Shown here one piece after another: positions 12,060 to 23,844 of a stretch of 64,000 nt of DNA. Each line of letters begins with the position of its first letter. The stretch's first letter is position 1. The notes under the pieces are model-generated. The model made no database searches, was not told the DNA's origin, and saw nothing but the letters and a program-made list of their open reading frames with translations. The stretch is taken from positions 285,334,083 to 285,398,082 of the forward strand of contig OZ010799.1 of NCBI GenBank assembly GCA_963932465.1. Direction: 5' to 3'. The position numbers and the translations under genes are program-made. Origin of the DNA: Maratus speciosus. Lineage: Eukaryota; Arthropoda; Arachnida; Araneae; Salticidae.

Positions 12060-12710
12060 AGGGGGCATCAAGTTTCAGTAGGGGGAGGGGAGGCGATAAT
12101 TTTTTCTTGGTGGGGAGGGGGATCAAATATTTTAAACCGTACCATTTTCTACCGTTTCAGATGAGGATTTTTGACAGAGCTCTGGGATAAATATTACTTT
12201 TAATATAAACATTTCAAACGTGTACTTACCACTATTTTCGAATAGTAATTTCAGCAAACAACTTAAATTCGTGCTTAAGTCCGCCACCCCCTTGACTAAT
12301 ATATACTAATATATGGCTAATGACTAATATATACTGACTATGGGTAAATTGTTTAACATAATTTCGTTCAGAAACAGTTTTGTTAAGAATAGAGTTCGTC
12401 TTGGTGTAGGAATCTGGAACTAAAAGGTTCGAGATTTGTATTTTTGCAAGATTTTTCAGTGCGTACCCAGCACGCCTGCTAAACCCTCATGTGATATAGC
12501 ATCGAAAAATCCTCGAACTACTCTTTCATATTATGAACCTTTCTACCCCTCTCACTCAGACCCCCCCCCTTCCCTGGGGATCAATTTTCTGACTGAGCTC
12601 CTAATTAAGCTGCAGCAAGATTTGGGCAGCTCATTTGAAGGCTTGATCGAAGGTGAAATTCCCCCGTGGGGGGGGGGGGGGGATAAAATGAATTTTTTCA
12701 TGTGACATAT
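12060..12710. repeat. Fragment of the 118-bp repeat family
   Basis: CTACTCTTTCATATTATGAACC and neighbouring text (about 12515-12545) match motifs of the arrays at 51-52 and 54.8-56.2 kb. A 15-base G run lies at 12668-12682. No gene. Confidence 0.45.
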
Positions 12711-14580
12711 CGTTTTAAAGCTTTTGGCCTGTACTTTACTAAGCATTCACTCCTCTCCTCTTAACTCATTTTTTCATCAGTAAGTAGGGGTCATTTTAAA
12801 GTTTTAATTTGTTCATTATTACCACATACAATTTTCCAAAAATCATGAAAAAAAAATTATATAACAAATCTGAACAATTAGCAGCTTCTCCCCCATTTTC
12901 TCACAGTGAGCGGGTACGTATTTCAGAAAAAATCGAGTTAAAGATATAAAATCATACAAATTTAAGGTTCATTTAAAAATCATCAAAGGGGGGATGGGTA
13001 TACTTCGAAAAAGCTCTTAACACAGAACTCAAAAATATATTTGCTTTACTCTTAGATACAATTATATTTTCAGAAATTCGTCTAAAATGTATGGCAAAAT
13101 TATGTCCTCCCTCCTATTTCCGAATCTACTGAAAATAAAATTACGGAAAAATTAGTAGTAATTGGAATTTATTTAAATCTTGCAGGAAAACTATAGCAAT
13201 TATCCTAGGTCATATAGTTTTTCAGAAAATCGCAGTTTTCCGTTATACATAAACTTTATCTGGCGGGCGCTCAGTGGGGGAGTTGAGAGGAGTTCGATGT
13301 ACCTATCGACGCAAAATCATCCAAGAACTGTGGATAATTAGGCGAGATATTAATAAAAAACCTATCTAAAAAAATGTGGCACAGACAAAAGTGCCCATGC
13401 AACTTTGCGACCTCCTTTCAAAGCGCACTTGGCACAATGGCAAGATTAAACTTTGTACTAGGTCTTTGTTTTAGGTAAGACGGATCACAATGATAAATAG
13501 TCAGCGTTTTTCATTTCAATTGAATTCAATTATTGAAAAATATTTAATAAAATAATTCCAAGTTTTTGGAAAGTCTTATTATTCTTTTAATGACTATATT
13601 TTCTAAGATTGCAGTTAGTAATTAATAAATTTATTGTATGAACTCTCTGTACGCGATTGAAACTCGCTTTTTACCGATTTTTCTTTGTTCGAAGCAAATC
13701 TATGAAATATACAATTAAAATTTCAATAAAATATAATTCATTTTGAGGTTGTTCTCAAAAACATGTTTCCCGACTGTAAATGACATAAAAGTTTCTTACA
13801 TGATCATGAGCTCGTTTTTATGCGTTGCATACAATGATAGGCGTGACTATTAAATTTGTTTGGAATCGAAAGGAGTTTTTCATTTCTTTTTTTACATTCA
13901 TTGCATTTTGAGCTACATCCTGTTTTATTTATTTATTGTTTTTGTTATAAAATAGCCGATTGCTATGATTGATTTGTGCTTTTTTCGGCAATTTACTTTT
14001 ACATGGGTACCGTGCATAACCTGGAGGCTTATGTTGCTTTACTATTCTGCAATATAATATCTACCCGTTTTTATATCGTCAGTATACGTATCACTACCAA
14101 TACTACAGTAAGATAGAAGTGCTATAAATTTTCAACTATTTGAATAATGGAGCCTTCCATGTTTGCCACCAGCTGTAGTGCGTCCCTGCTTTCTGAAAAG
14201 CTGGACAGGCCTAATCTAGAGCAGGTATATCAAAAGGGACATTCGCGATCACCCTTCCGAATTTTTTATGTTTCTAGCTTTTTTAAAATTTATTTTAGGT
14301 GCATGACGGCGCCCTTAAGCCATCCGTAGCGCCTCACGACCGTGATCTTTCGATAACGAGGCGCCTTTCGACCGTTACCTTTCGACACCGTTGCGCCTTT
14401 CAGTTTGAGACCACCCTCTCCCCCCCCCCTCCACCTAAAGGTACGCCGCAGACGAGCATCTGCAAATTTCATGTATTACATAAGTAAAAATGAACTCAGA
14501 AATGACGCACTTTCGATTTAAATACCGCTTTAATAAGTTTATAAAAGTTTTTGAATCTTTTCAGCTTCGACTAAAATATT
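12711..14580. other. Interior of the 10042-14630 element, no gene seen
   Basis: AT-rich sequence. Short imperfect repeats of the type GCGCC-TTTCGACCGTTACC occur at about 14320-14405. I recognise no protein in any frame. Confidence 0.4.
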
Positions 14581-14638
14581 TGGCGCCTGTGTGCGGTGCA
14601 CACTTTGCACACTGGGTCGGCGCGCCCCTGATTAAGCC

Positions 14639-14740
14639 ATTTATTCTCATACTCAGTAACCTTTACGAATTCATTTCTGTAGCTCTGTATATGAGCTATA
14701 GCATTTATACGCACTTTATAGTATGCATAAATATAGTGAA
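14639..14740. repeat. 1.3-kb dispersed unit, middle part
   Basis: CATACTCAGTAACCTTTACG and GTATGCATAAATATAGTGAA match 30612-30704. This segment joins the part ending at 10041 to the part starting near 15874. Confidence 0.85.
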
Positions 14741-15875
14741 CAAGTAAGTAAGTGTGATCACAGATCACACAGAGGGTTTCGTTTAATATTCCTTTCAAAA
14801 CACTTTATCCTTCTGAAAAATCTGTTAGTTCCACATTTCGCAACCAGGACGCACTCTATTCTAAACAAACCTCTATCCGAACGAAACTCCGTTTTATAGA
14901 CTATACGTAGATATATTAGTCGAGGGGATTGGGCCGATAGCACCCGAGATAAGTAGGCGCCTCTGGCGGTAAAAAGTGGAACTACAATATTTAAGGCTAT
15001 GGTGCATAATATGAAAGAATGGTCAAAGGGTTGTCGGCAAAAGTTGGAAAAGTGCTTCCCGGGTGAAAAGGGAGAGGTTAGAAAAATTGCTTAAAATACA
15101 CAAGTTAGAGCCCGGAGGAGTAAATAATATAAGACTTTTTGAAAATTTTATGATTTGCCGTGTGGTCTGAGGTATTCAGCTATACGTATGCAAAAATTCA
15201 TGTCTTCAACTTAATTAGGGGCTCTCTTAGAAAGAATTGCTTAAAATACATATGTGGTAGCTCAAAGGGTTAAATGTAAGACTTTTTCAAGATTTTATGA
15301 TTTGTCGCCTGGCCTCAGGTCTTCTGCTATAAGTACGCAAAATTTCAAATCTCCAATTTAATAAGGGGCGCAGTTAGAAAGAATTGCTTAAAATACGCAC
15401 GTGGGAGCCCAAAGGATTAAATGTACGATTTTTTCAAAATTTTATGATTTGTCGTATGATATGTGATGTACAGATATAAGTATGAAAAATTTCACGCCAC
15501 CAACCTAAATAGGGGAAGAATTGTTTAAAATACACATGTGGGAACTCAAAGGATTAAATGTACGGCTTTTTCAAAATTTTATGGTTTGTCATTTGATGCG
15601 AGGTACTCAGCTATAAGTATGCAAAATTTCACGCCTCCAACCTAAATAGGGACTCACTTAGAAAAAATTGTTTTAAATACACATATGGGAACCGAAAGGG
15701 TTAAATGTACTACTTTTTCAAAATTTTATGGTTTGTCGTTTGATGTGTGGAATTCAGCTATAAGTATGCAAAATTTCAAGTCTCCAACATGTATAGTTTC
15801 TGAGAACGGGCTCTGTGACAGACAGACAGAGGAGCGAGACGAATAGGGTTTCGTCAGATGAACGAAACCCTAAAA
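14741..15875. mobile_element. Helentron-like (HINE) element with ~147-bp central repeats
   Basis: The left end has a palindrome TGTGATC-aca-GATCACA followed by GAGGGTTTCGT. The right end has AGGGTTTCGT-cagatga-ACGAAACCCT then A-rich sequence, so AGGGTTTCGT / ACGAAACCCT is inverted between the ends. A GACAGACAGACAG microsatellite (about 15817) precedes the right hairpin. The body is five tandem repeats of 137-150 bp (15081-15790), anchored on AATTGCTTAAAATACAC-type text. An empty site exists at 30698-30730, where GTGAAACTTAAAAGC runs through uninterrupted. Subterminal inverted repeats, microsatellite, ~150-bp core repeats and hairpin are the described anatomy of HINE/DINE-1 elements; no protein is encoded. 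Confidence 0.7.
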
Positions 15876-17139
15876 AAGCGCACATCATAATTAAAAATGC
15901 ATTTCGAGCAATCATTACTAACATACAGTAATTCGGATACAATATAGTATCTAAAATCTTTTCAAATACACCGCATACAATTTCCCCTATTCCATTATGA
16001 GCGGAATTCTTTTATGTGGCCCTGTAAATGAACAATAACTATTCTTTGCAATTGCACCGCATATTCAACAGAATGCATATTTTAGTGGACTTCATAAATG
16101 AATATCAATTTTACTATGCTTGAAAGACTGTAACACCATTGAAAGTCATTTGAAACGATTTTTTCCCATTGGCCGTATTGTAACGGAAAACTTTTGACTG
16201 TCCCTGTACATGAACTAAACATGCTACAAACTTCATTTGAAATAGGGAACGTGCTATGGTAGAAGTCACTAATATCCAAAAATTTCTGAATGATCCGAGA
16301 ATATTTACGAGAGTTAGAGCGTGGACAGATGGCCAGACAAACCGAAGACATAAACACTTTTCAACTTTGTTGGAAAGTGTAAAAAACAATGACGGTCTCC
16401 CTGTAAACGGGTTTTCATTCATTTTCCTTTGATTAGAGATTTTTAAGACGAAATCAGCCGCTGCTAAGAGATACAATGGCTGTTTTCGTCTTTGATTAAA
16501 AACAAGAAAGAAAAATCATGCATACGACATAGATTATGAAACACTTTCCAACACTCCCTGAAAGCTTTAACAAAACTTCGTTATTTAGGGAAATAAGGTA
16601 AATAAGATAACTAACTAAACATTTAAAAAACTGATTTCAGCAGTTACCATCCATAGCCAAATATTTATTCCAATTCTTCCGAACACCCCTGTATTTGTAG
16701 GCTGATATATATACTATATAATAGAAAATTTAGTTTAACAAGAAAACGCATAACAGGTTGAAATTTCTCTTTTAAATAGATGGAAACATACTTGAGTACT
16801 TTTGTTCAGCCCTCAGTGTTGATTTCAGGGAGTACCCCCCGGGGGGGGGGGGGGGAGGGAATTCTCCCCCGGAGCCACAAAAATCCCTCCCGGAGAAAAG
16901 CGTCTGAATTCAACGCTGTCAGCCCTGTTGTTTACCTAGTACCTTTATTACACGCCACTATTTAGCTTAACTTTAATTCAAACTAAATCACTCTTAAAAC
17001 TAATGAAATCGCATTTCCAGAATTTATCTATAGGCGGCCATGTATCAAATTCTTTGCGTGACCTTGTATATCATTTTATCTATATTCTACAAACATTTCA
17101 TAGAAAACTACATGCAGTTCAGCATAACACATTTTAAAC
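15876..17139. repeat. 1.3-kb dispersed unit: end of one copy and start of the next
   Basis: 15876-16390 matches 30715-31310 (for example CATGCTACAAACTT, CAACTTTGTTGGAAAGTGT). From 16505 a new copy starts, matching 9475-10033. This copy is cut at 17140 by the 13.4-kb hAT-type shell and continues at 30590. A stretch near 16841-16855 is a 15-base G run after six C. Apparent reading frames here are not shared as protein between copies. Confidence 0.8.
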
Positions 17140-17639
17140 TAGGGATGCAACGGATATCCGGCAAATATCCGATATCCGGCACATCCGGCTGATTTTTCAA
17201 TATCCGAAATATCATCGGATATCCGAATCACAATCACCGGATATCCGACTTCTCTGCCGGATATCCGGCAAAACGCAGCAAAGCTAATATCTAACGATAA
17301 GAGAAATCGTTTGACCCAAACGATGCCGAAAAACTTTTTTTTTATAATGCAAAATATGAAAGAAAGTTCACTATTCATGAGTAAAAGGTAATTCTCAAAA
17401 GTTTAAACAATTGCCAGCTTTCCTAACATTGATATTTGAACTCTTTATAATAAATTTAAGAATTTACGTTTACATCTTTTAGAAAATTGTACCTTTACTT
17501 TCAGAATGTAAAACAAGATTTGAAGTTGTTTATTAAAGTATGACTTTATTAATTTTCTTTCTTTCTTTTAAGTTTAACAATTAAACAGGCCTATTTTAAA
17601 TTTCCTCTAACTTCAATAGAAGAAAGTATTGTAATTAAA

Positions 17640-18312
17640 ATTTTTTCGATTCCCGGTTTTCAACGGATTTAGATGTTTTAGGGGTCCGAGATCCCAAAAC
17701 AAGGTTATACAAAATGTCTATCTGTCCGTGTGTCGTCATCGTACCATCAAAAAGTGTATGATGTTATGCATAGAATTGAACCAAATTTTTTGCGAATGTT
17801 TTTGGCTATAGCCAGCTTGTCCTTATGAAAACATTCCACTGGAAGGAGGCGCTGTATTGCGATTTTTGTGCCATTTTCATTATTGCATCATCAAAAAGTG
17901 TATGAAGTTATGCATAGAATTGAACAAAATTTTTTGTGTATGTTTTTGGCTATGTCCAGCAGGTTCTTCTTTAATTTGGAAATATTCTGCCATAAGGGTT
18001 GCTGTAATAGCGATTTTTGTGCCACTTTCATTCATGTACCATCGAAAAGTGTATCAAGTTATGCTTAGAATTGAACGAATTTTTGGGGGTATATTTTAGG
18101 TTATGGCCATCAGGGTCCTCCTTCAATTTGAAAATATTCTGCTGGAAGGGGGCGCTATAATAGTGATTTTTGTGTTATTTTCATTATTTTACCATCGAAA
18201 AGTGTATGAAGCTAAGCATAGAATTGAACCAGTTTTTTGTGTATATTTTCGGCTATGGCCAGCAGTTTCTTCTTCCATTTGGAAATATTTCGCCAGAAGG
18301 TGGCACTGTAAC

Positions 18313-18320
<8 letters not shown>
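17640..18320. repeat. Helentron-like array, ~149-bp repeats (family B)
   Basis: The terminal module at 17640-17745 (TTTTCAACGGATTTAG, TAGGGGTCCGAGATC, CTATCTGTCCGTGTGTCG) is followed by four repeats anchored on TAGAATTGAA ending at 17780, 17924, 18075 and 18228, a spacing of 144-153 bp. A run of about 25 T at 18319-18343 follows. The same family appears inverted at 63521-63960. Open frames across the array reflect repeated text, not a gene. Confidence 0.75.
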
Positions 18321-18343
<23 letters not shown>

Positions 18344-19266
18344 GTAAAATTTTCCCGATTTTTTGCTTTTGGTACAGTATATTGGCGGCCCGTGAAGCAA
18401 TGGGAACTTCGTATCCTGCTAAGCTGGCTATTTCACAAACAGCTGATGTACAACAGAATAGAGATGCAACGAATATTCGGCCGAAGCCGAATATTCGGCC
18501 CATTCGGCCGGTCAGCCGAATATTCGGCTTCGGCCGAATATCAAGTCCATTATTCGGCCTTGGCCGAATAATACACTGTAATAAATGTTTTTATATTTGC
18601 ACAGTATAACTTTTTAATTTGACAATTTATATTCATCATATATAATGAAAATTTTATTTGAAATTAATTAACACTTTTTTTTCCCCATTAACTTTCATAC
18701 TCCGAGTGGGTTTTATCTACTCATTTTTATATAAGAGGCTAATTTAGGAATCATGTTAAAAAAAATTTATGCTGTATCAGTAAGTACAAAAAGTATCTGT
18801 AATAAGCTAACATAATCTGTTAAATTTAAAATTAATCTATTCAAAATTGTTTTAATACAGCTGTACAAGCTAATTCAATTTTTTTTTTTATATCATAATG
18901 GGAAGTTTAACATTTAACCCTTGTTACATAAAAAAATATTTTTTTTTTCAATAATATTTTGAATTATACCTATAAAGAACATAAATATATGATTGATTAG
19001 ATCTGATGTATTTTATGTATAAGTTATTTAAGTCGTATATGTTGCAATACTTAAGGTTTTTTTTTTTTTGCTTTTTTTTTTTTTTAGTAAAATACGCTTA
19101 AAAGTTAAATATAATTTATGTGATTTTTTTTTAAGCCTGTTACTATTTCTTATTAAACAATGAAAGAAATGTAAATACTAAATTCTTTTAATTGGTATGC
19201 ATTTACGTTTTAGATATTTTTTTCAAGAATAGCATTGTAATGCCTTAAAAAACAGTTAAAATGTTT

Positions 19267-19561
19267 TCAATAAACGTAGATTGTGATGTAGAAATAATAA
19301 TAATCAGCATTCTCAGGTAATAGTCTTTTTTTTTCATAAATGTTACCTGCTTCTGAAAATAACCTCTCACTATATATGGTACTTCCTGATGCAGAAAGGT
19401 ACTTTTTGGCTAATTGTGAAAGGTTTGGAAAGTCTTCTGAATTTTTCGCCCACCACCCCAAAGGACACTGTTGTCTTTCTAGTAGTGGCTGGGAAAGAAA
19501 ATTACTAATTTCTTTTACTTCTTCACATTGAGGCGCACTTTCTATAGAGGCTTCACTGCTG

Positions 19562-19566
<5 letters not shown>
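19267..19566 (-). pseudogene. hAT transposase C-terminal remnant
   Basis: The minus-strand translation contains WWAKNSEDFPNLSQLAKKYL, then SERLFSEAGNIYEKKR and PEN. This is the hAT C-terminal dimerisation region (WW...FP.L..LA..YL...S...ERLFS.AG.I...R..L..EN). Upstream the frame stays open to an A/T homopolymer at 19566-19597, with SNFLSQPLLERQQCPLGWW preceding the WW as in ZBED/hAT-Ac relatives. The last residues run into YYYFYI and stop early. The N-terminal zinc finger and catalytic DDE residues are absent, so the protein cannot be active. Confidence 0.88.
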
Positions 19567-19599
<33 letters not shown>

Positions 19600-19645
19600 A
19601 ATAAATAAATAAATAAATAAAATAATAATAATAATAATAAAGATA
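19566..19645. repeat. Poly-A followed by (AAAT)n and (AAT)n microsatellite
   Basis: A run of about 32 A followed by AAAT and AAT repeats, seen directly. Confidence 0.85.
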
Positions 19646-20211
19646 AATAAAAATGTTGTTAATTGTGAGCTTTATAAAGTCTACAATGATTTCTTTCCAC
19701 TATTTTAGAGGATATTCCTTTCACACTTTCTATCAGTGGTTTTTCTTAAGATATTAAGATTTCTTAATTTTTATTTTATTTCATCTGAAAGCTGAAACTT
19801 ATGTTTCCTAGTACTTTTAAAATTTTGTCATTATTTTAAAATGTAACAGCAACACACATAATATCTATTAAAATGTAACTAGACAGTACCTGATAAGGAA
19901 CTTTTGCTAAGAATTTTTTTCTTTTTTTTTGGGGGGGGGGACTGAATTATATTATTGAGGCAATTTTTAGGCCGAACATAGCCGAATATTTTTTCAGAGT
20001 AAAATAATGCTTTTAAAAAATTAAAAATTTGTATATAAATAATTTTTTAAAAGAAAACAATACATTTTAATTGTGAAATATACAAGAATTGTGCATATAG
20101 TGCATACTATATTTTATTTTTAGGCAAAAATAAGTTCATTATTCGGTGGCCGAATAGGCCGAATATTCGGTATTCGGCCAAACCACTATTCGTTGCATCA
20201 CTACAACAGAA

Positions 20212-20746
20212 TAACGAAAAAGTTACTGATTTTAATAAATATCGTGATCGAGATTCTGGTTAATTAATTGGAGCAGAAATTTTAGATGAAAGTCAAAGTT
20301 GGTATAATATTGAACTAATAATATTGAAATATTAACATTTGGAGCTACCTTTTGAAACATTAAGATGTATGAGATAGAAGAAAGCTTTGGGATTGGCACA
20401 TCCAATTAGTTATTTTTGTAACTTCATTATAAATATTTAAAATTAAAAGTAATTTTCTTTTTACTTTTAAATATCAAAGTAATTTAACTTAAAATAAAAC
20501 TAAATGTGACTTACTTAAAGCAAAACAGTATCAAATAATTAAAACAGAAAAGAAGGCATCAACTAAACCTGTGTTTTGAGAAAATGACTCTTTAATCATG
20601 GGTATATTAGTAGATATTTTATGTTTAAATTATAAAAAGAAAGTATGTATTTCTTTGTGGAAAATACTCTACAATTATAGGTATATTAATTGGTTAAAAT
20701 TTGTTATACAAATTATCAGTATTTCATTGTGCAAATTAATTAATTA
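20212..20746. other. Interior of the 17140-30581 shell
   Basis: Joining the text before 18451 to the text after 20204 gives an open plus-strand stretch of about 50 codons that stops near 20260. I do not recognise it. It may be a trace of the shell's own coding region. The rest is AT-rich. Confidence 0.3.
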
Positions 20747-21312
20747 CAGTAGACTCCCTCAAATCCGCACAGCTTGGGACCAGAGGTTGTGCGGATTTTA
20801 GAATTTTGTGGATTTCTGGTCATTGATTTGTTTACATTTTTCAAACATTAATTTAATTGGTAGTTAAGCAAGGGAAATATTAATGAATTCTTACAATAAA
20901 ATGAAACATTAAAATAAGTCAAATATTAAAATAATTTATTAGTTTAAACGCAAGTAATTATTAAAGTAATTAGAAAAATATTAAATTACTACCGACGAAA
21001 TCGACTCAATTCGATTTCTAAAGTCCTATGCTGCCATCTATCGGTAAAGCGATCATAAGATCAATATGTCATCATATAGATATGCTAATTTTTATCAAAA
21101 TCAAAAGTAATTTAAATTTATTTAGTAATAAATCAACTGTAATAACCAAAAGAGAATGATTAACAAAAAATTTAGTAAAAAAAAACATTGCTGTAGTCGC
21201 TGATTTCGACGGCATCTTGAATTTTGTTCCTGCAACTTAACTGTAAATTTCATTGTTTACATCGGAAAAAAATACGCGGATTTTAGGGTCGCGGATTTAA
21301 GGGAGTCTACTG
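20747..21312. mobile_element. pogo/Tigger-like miniature element, TSD TA
   Basis: Ends CAGTAGACTCCCTCAAATCC (20747) and, at the right, the inverted copy ending GGGAGTCTACTG (21312) match over about 22 bp with one difference. They are flanked by TA at 20745-20746 and 21313-21314. CAGT-type ends with TA duplication fit pogo/Tigger. The 566-bp length and absence of coding capacity make it a MITE. Confidence 0.85.
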
Positions 21313-21569
21313 TATTAGAAATTATCAATATAGTCTATCCCATATCCAAATCAAATAGCAATTATCAGCATTTCACTGTACAAATAAACAGAATATTTTG
21401 ATGTTTAAATTACATTTTTTATACAGCATTATTAATATGCATTACAGGGCTTGAATTTTGAGATGGAATGGCAGGATTCGTGTCCTAAAGAATATTGGGG
21501 ACGGGAGGCTTGTGTTTCCAAAAAATCATTTTCCGAAAATGTTTCTTTGTAAAACTACGATCAAGTCTC

Positions 21570-22140
21570 AGGGCCGACTGACAAATTTCGTGATATTTCC
21601 CGTTATTAATTGACATATTTCACAATTTCTTCTTACAACAAATTGACAAAATTGATGTTTGTTTTTCTGCATCTAACCGAAAAATTTTTGCGATTTTTCT
21701 CCACGACCGACTGTCGAATTTCATGATTTTTTCTAGAGACCGATCGGTGAATTTCATAATTTTTTTTCTCGTGATCAATTGACAAATTTAGCCATTTTAT
21801 TCTGTGACCGATTGGCAAATTTCCCTGTTTGTTCTTGCAACATACTGATGAAAGTAACGATTGTTTTTCTGCATCCGATTGAAAATTTTCGCATTTTTTC
21901 TCTGCGACCGGCTGAGGAATTTCATATTTGCTCATGATGGACTGGCAAATTTCATGATATTTTTCCGTGATCGATTGACCAATTTCGTGATATTTTCCCG
22001 GTGTCGATTTCCCACAAACTTCAGTTTTTTCTCGCGACCGGTCGACAAATTATTTTATTTATTTTTACCATGATTGATGAAATCAGCGATATTTTTTTCT
22101 ATGACCGATTTACATATTTTGCGATGTTTTTCCATTTGCC
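21570..22140. repeat. Degenerate CGACCGATTGACAAATTTCG minisatellite
   Basis: GACCGATTGRCAAATTTCGT-like units, mostly 35-40 bp apart, with T-rich spacers. The core (GATTGACAAATTT) is a relative of the TTTGACGAAATTTGCG unit at 3.9, 38.4, 40.5, 45.5 and 47.5 kb. Open frames on both strands are by-products of the repeat. Confidence 0.7.
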
Positions 22141-22346
22141 CAAAATAGGAAATAAGTAAAAGAGCAGTAACGGCCACCGGAGACTGTGCTCTATCAAATT
22201 GGCCAATAGTCAGCACTAAACAAAATGAGATACTTCTGGTGCACATGAAAAAAAAAAAAAACATATTTAGAAACAACAAACTAGTTGATTCTCTCAATTC
22301 ACTAAAATTAGGACATGACTTTTTAAAATCAAACTTTTCTCGTGTA

Positions 22347-22374
22347 CACTATGACGCAAAAGTTTAGACAATGA
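22347..22374 (+). repeat. Left terminal inverted repeat of Tc3-like element
   Basis: 28 bp, exact inverse of the right end; starts directly after TA. Confidence 0.95.
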
Positions 22375-22650
22375 CGTCATTCAGCTTTAAAATGTAGAAT
22401 TATGACGTCAGAATTACAAAAACCTGTAAATATATTCAAAAACTGATTTAAAATGCTATGTACAAATGACAGTCGTTTTATTTGCTATAATACTAATTTT
22501 TTTCATAAAAATTCAAATGTGCTTGTCGCAAAAGTTTAGACACTATTCTAAATTTCTTTGAATATTCGCTGGCATATGCAAATTTAGAATCGATGATGTC
22601 ACAAATTTGGAGTACTTAAGTTCTGCAAACGATTGCGCTTCATAGTCGAC

Positions 22651-23646
22651 ATGCCGAGAGCTAAAGAAATTCAAGTGAATGAGGTTTCAAGGATTTGGCA
22701 GTTGAAAGGTGAAGGGAAGAGCGTTTCTGAAATTTCTGCTATTATTAATAGGTCAAAAAAATCTATTTATCGAGTTTTATCGAGTGGTTCCAAATATAAA
22801 GCAAAATGTCGGTCTGGGAGGCCACGTGTGACAAATGTACGAGAGGATCGCCTGATACAAAGACTAGCGAGTACTCAAAAAATGAGCGTACGTGGAGTTC
22901 AAAGCTCATCGGGACTCTCTGTATCAAAGGATACGATTCGTAGACGAATTTTGGAAAAAGGAACAATCGTTTATAGCAAAATGCAGAAGAAACCAGCTCT
23001 GAAACCACATCATAAGTTACAAAGACTCATGTGGGCTCGAAAGAATATGTCATATGGAGAGAAATGGCAGTCAGTCATATTTAGCGATGAAAAAAAGTGG
23101 AATCTGGATGGTCCAGATGGTTGTTTATCGTATTGGCATGACTTGCGGAAGGAACCTCGACGTTTTTTTAGTCGCAGACACGGAGGGGGCTCGGTGATGG
23201 TTTGGGCAGCCTTTTGCTATAATGCACAAGTATCTCTGACCTTCACCAGTGGTCGTCAAACTTCACAGCATTATACACAGACATTAGAAGAAAACCTACT
23301 GCGATTTGCTGAGCTTCTAGGGGGTCCTCAGTGGGAATTTCAGCAAGACAATGCTTCAATTCACACTGCAAAACATTCAAAATCTTGGTTTAATTCCCAT
23401 AATATAAGAGTTCTCGACTGGCCAGCATGTAGCCCAGATCTTAACCCTATAGAAAACCTTTGGAGCATCATGTGTCGCAAAGTTTATAGCAACGCTAGAC
23501 AATACTCTTCTGAAAAGGAACTTAAGACATCTATTGAGAATGCATGGTACGATATCGATCCACAAACTATGCAAGATTTAGTTTCTTCCATGCAATCTCG
23601 TGTATATGACGTAATACATAAGCATGGATGCGCAACCAGGTTTTAA
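22651..23646 (+). CDS. Tc3-like DD34E transposase
   Basis: A 331-residue cut-and-paste transposase. The N-terminus (about 10-100) has two helix-turn-helix regions that would bind the terminal repeats (ISAIINRSKKSIYRVL, then VSKDTIRRRI), with the GRPR-type linker SGRPR at 55-59. The catalytic triad is D146 (FSDEKKW), D233 (QQDNASIH) and E268 (SPDLNPIEN), with 34 residues between the last two, so DD34E. The GGGSVMVW motif typical of Tc1/Tc3 transposases is near 178-186. The first ATG of the frame gives MPRAKEIQ, resembling family starts; an in-frame TTG 18 bases earlier is unlikely. Length is close to the usual 330-345. No stop or frameshift, so it may be active or recently so. Confidence 0.95.
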   Translation: MPRAKEIQVNEVSRIWQLKGEGKSVSEISAIINRSKKSIYRVLSSGSKYKAKCRSGRPRVTNVREDRLIQRLASTQKMSVRGVQSSSGLSVSKDTIRRRILEKGTIVYSKMQKKPALKPHHKLQRLMWARKNMSYGEKWQSVIFSDEKKWNLDGPDGCLSYWHDLRKEPRRFFSRRHGGGSVMVWAAFCYNAQVSLTFTSGRQTSQHYTQTLEENLLRFAELLGGPQWEFQQDNASIHTAKHSKSWFNSHNIRVLDWPACSPDLNPIENLWSIMCRKVYSNARQYSSEKELKTSIENAWYDIDPQTMQDLVSSMQSRVYDVIHKHGCATRF

Positions 23647-23844
23647 AAATTGTTTATTTCGATTTTATTTAATTTGTGTCTAAACTTTTGAGACAGCAGT
23701 TTATCTTTTTTACCATTTAATTTATTGCAATATGCACAATTCCACTTTTCTTTGTTATAAATATTGTTTATATGTACAGCACATTAATTTCAAGCAGTGA
23801 TTTGAAAATTGAATAAATATTTTTCAAAGTATGTAAGAATTTCT

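Larger units (their letters stand above)
10042..14630. mobile_element. hAT-type nonautonomous element, 4.6 kb, TSD ATTAAGCC
   Basis: Ends are CAGGGGCGCGCC (from 10042) and GGCGCGCCCCTG (to 14630), perfect 12-bp inverted repeats. They are flanked by the perfect 8-bp duplication ATTAAGCC at 10034-10041 and 14631-14638. CAGGG-type ends and 8-bp duplications are typical of hAT. A subterminal motif GGCGCCTGTGTGC lies near both ends in direct orientation. No transposase is recognisable inside. The flanking dispersed unit reads continuously across the insertion when compared with the homologous copy around 17.1/30.6 kb, supporting precise insertion. Confidence 0.88.
18459..20203 (-). mobile_element. 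hAT element, 1.7 kb, TSD CAACAGAA
   Basis: Ends TAGAGATGCAACGAATATTC (18459) and ATTCGTTGCATCACTA (to 20203) are inverted repeats flanked by the perfect 8-bp duplication CAACAGAA at 18451-18458 and 20204-20211. Subterminal regions carry many ATTCGGCCGAAT palindromes. A decayed hAT transposase C-terminus lies inside on the minus strand, which independently supports the superfamily. Confidence 0.92.

Noticed and set aside
18103..18609. 168-codon open frame (+)
   Set aside because: It spans repeat array B, a poly-T run and the palindromic end of the 18459-20203 hAT; it is an accident of repeated sequence.
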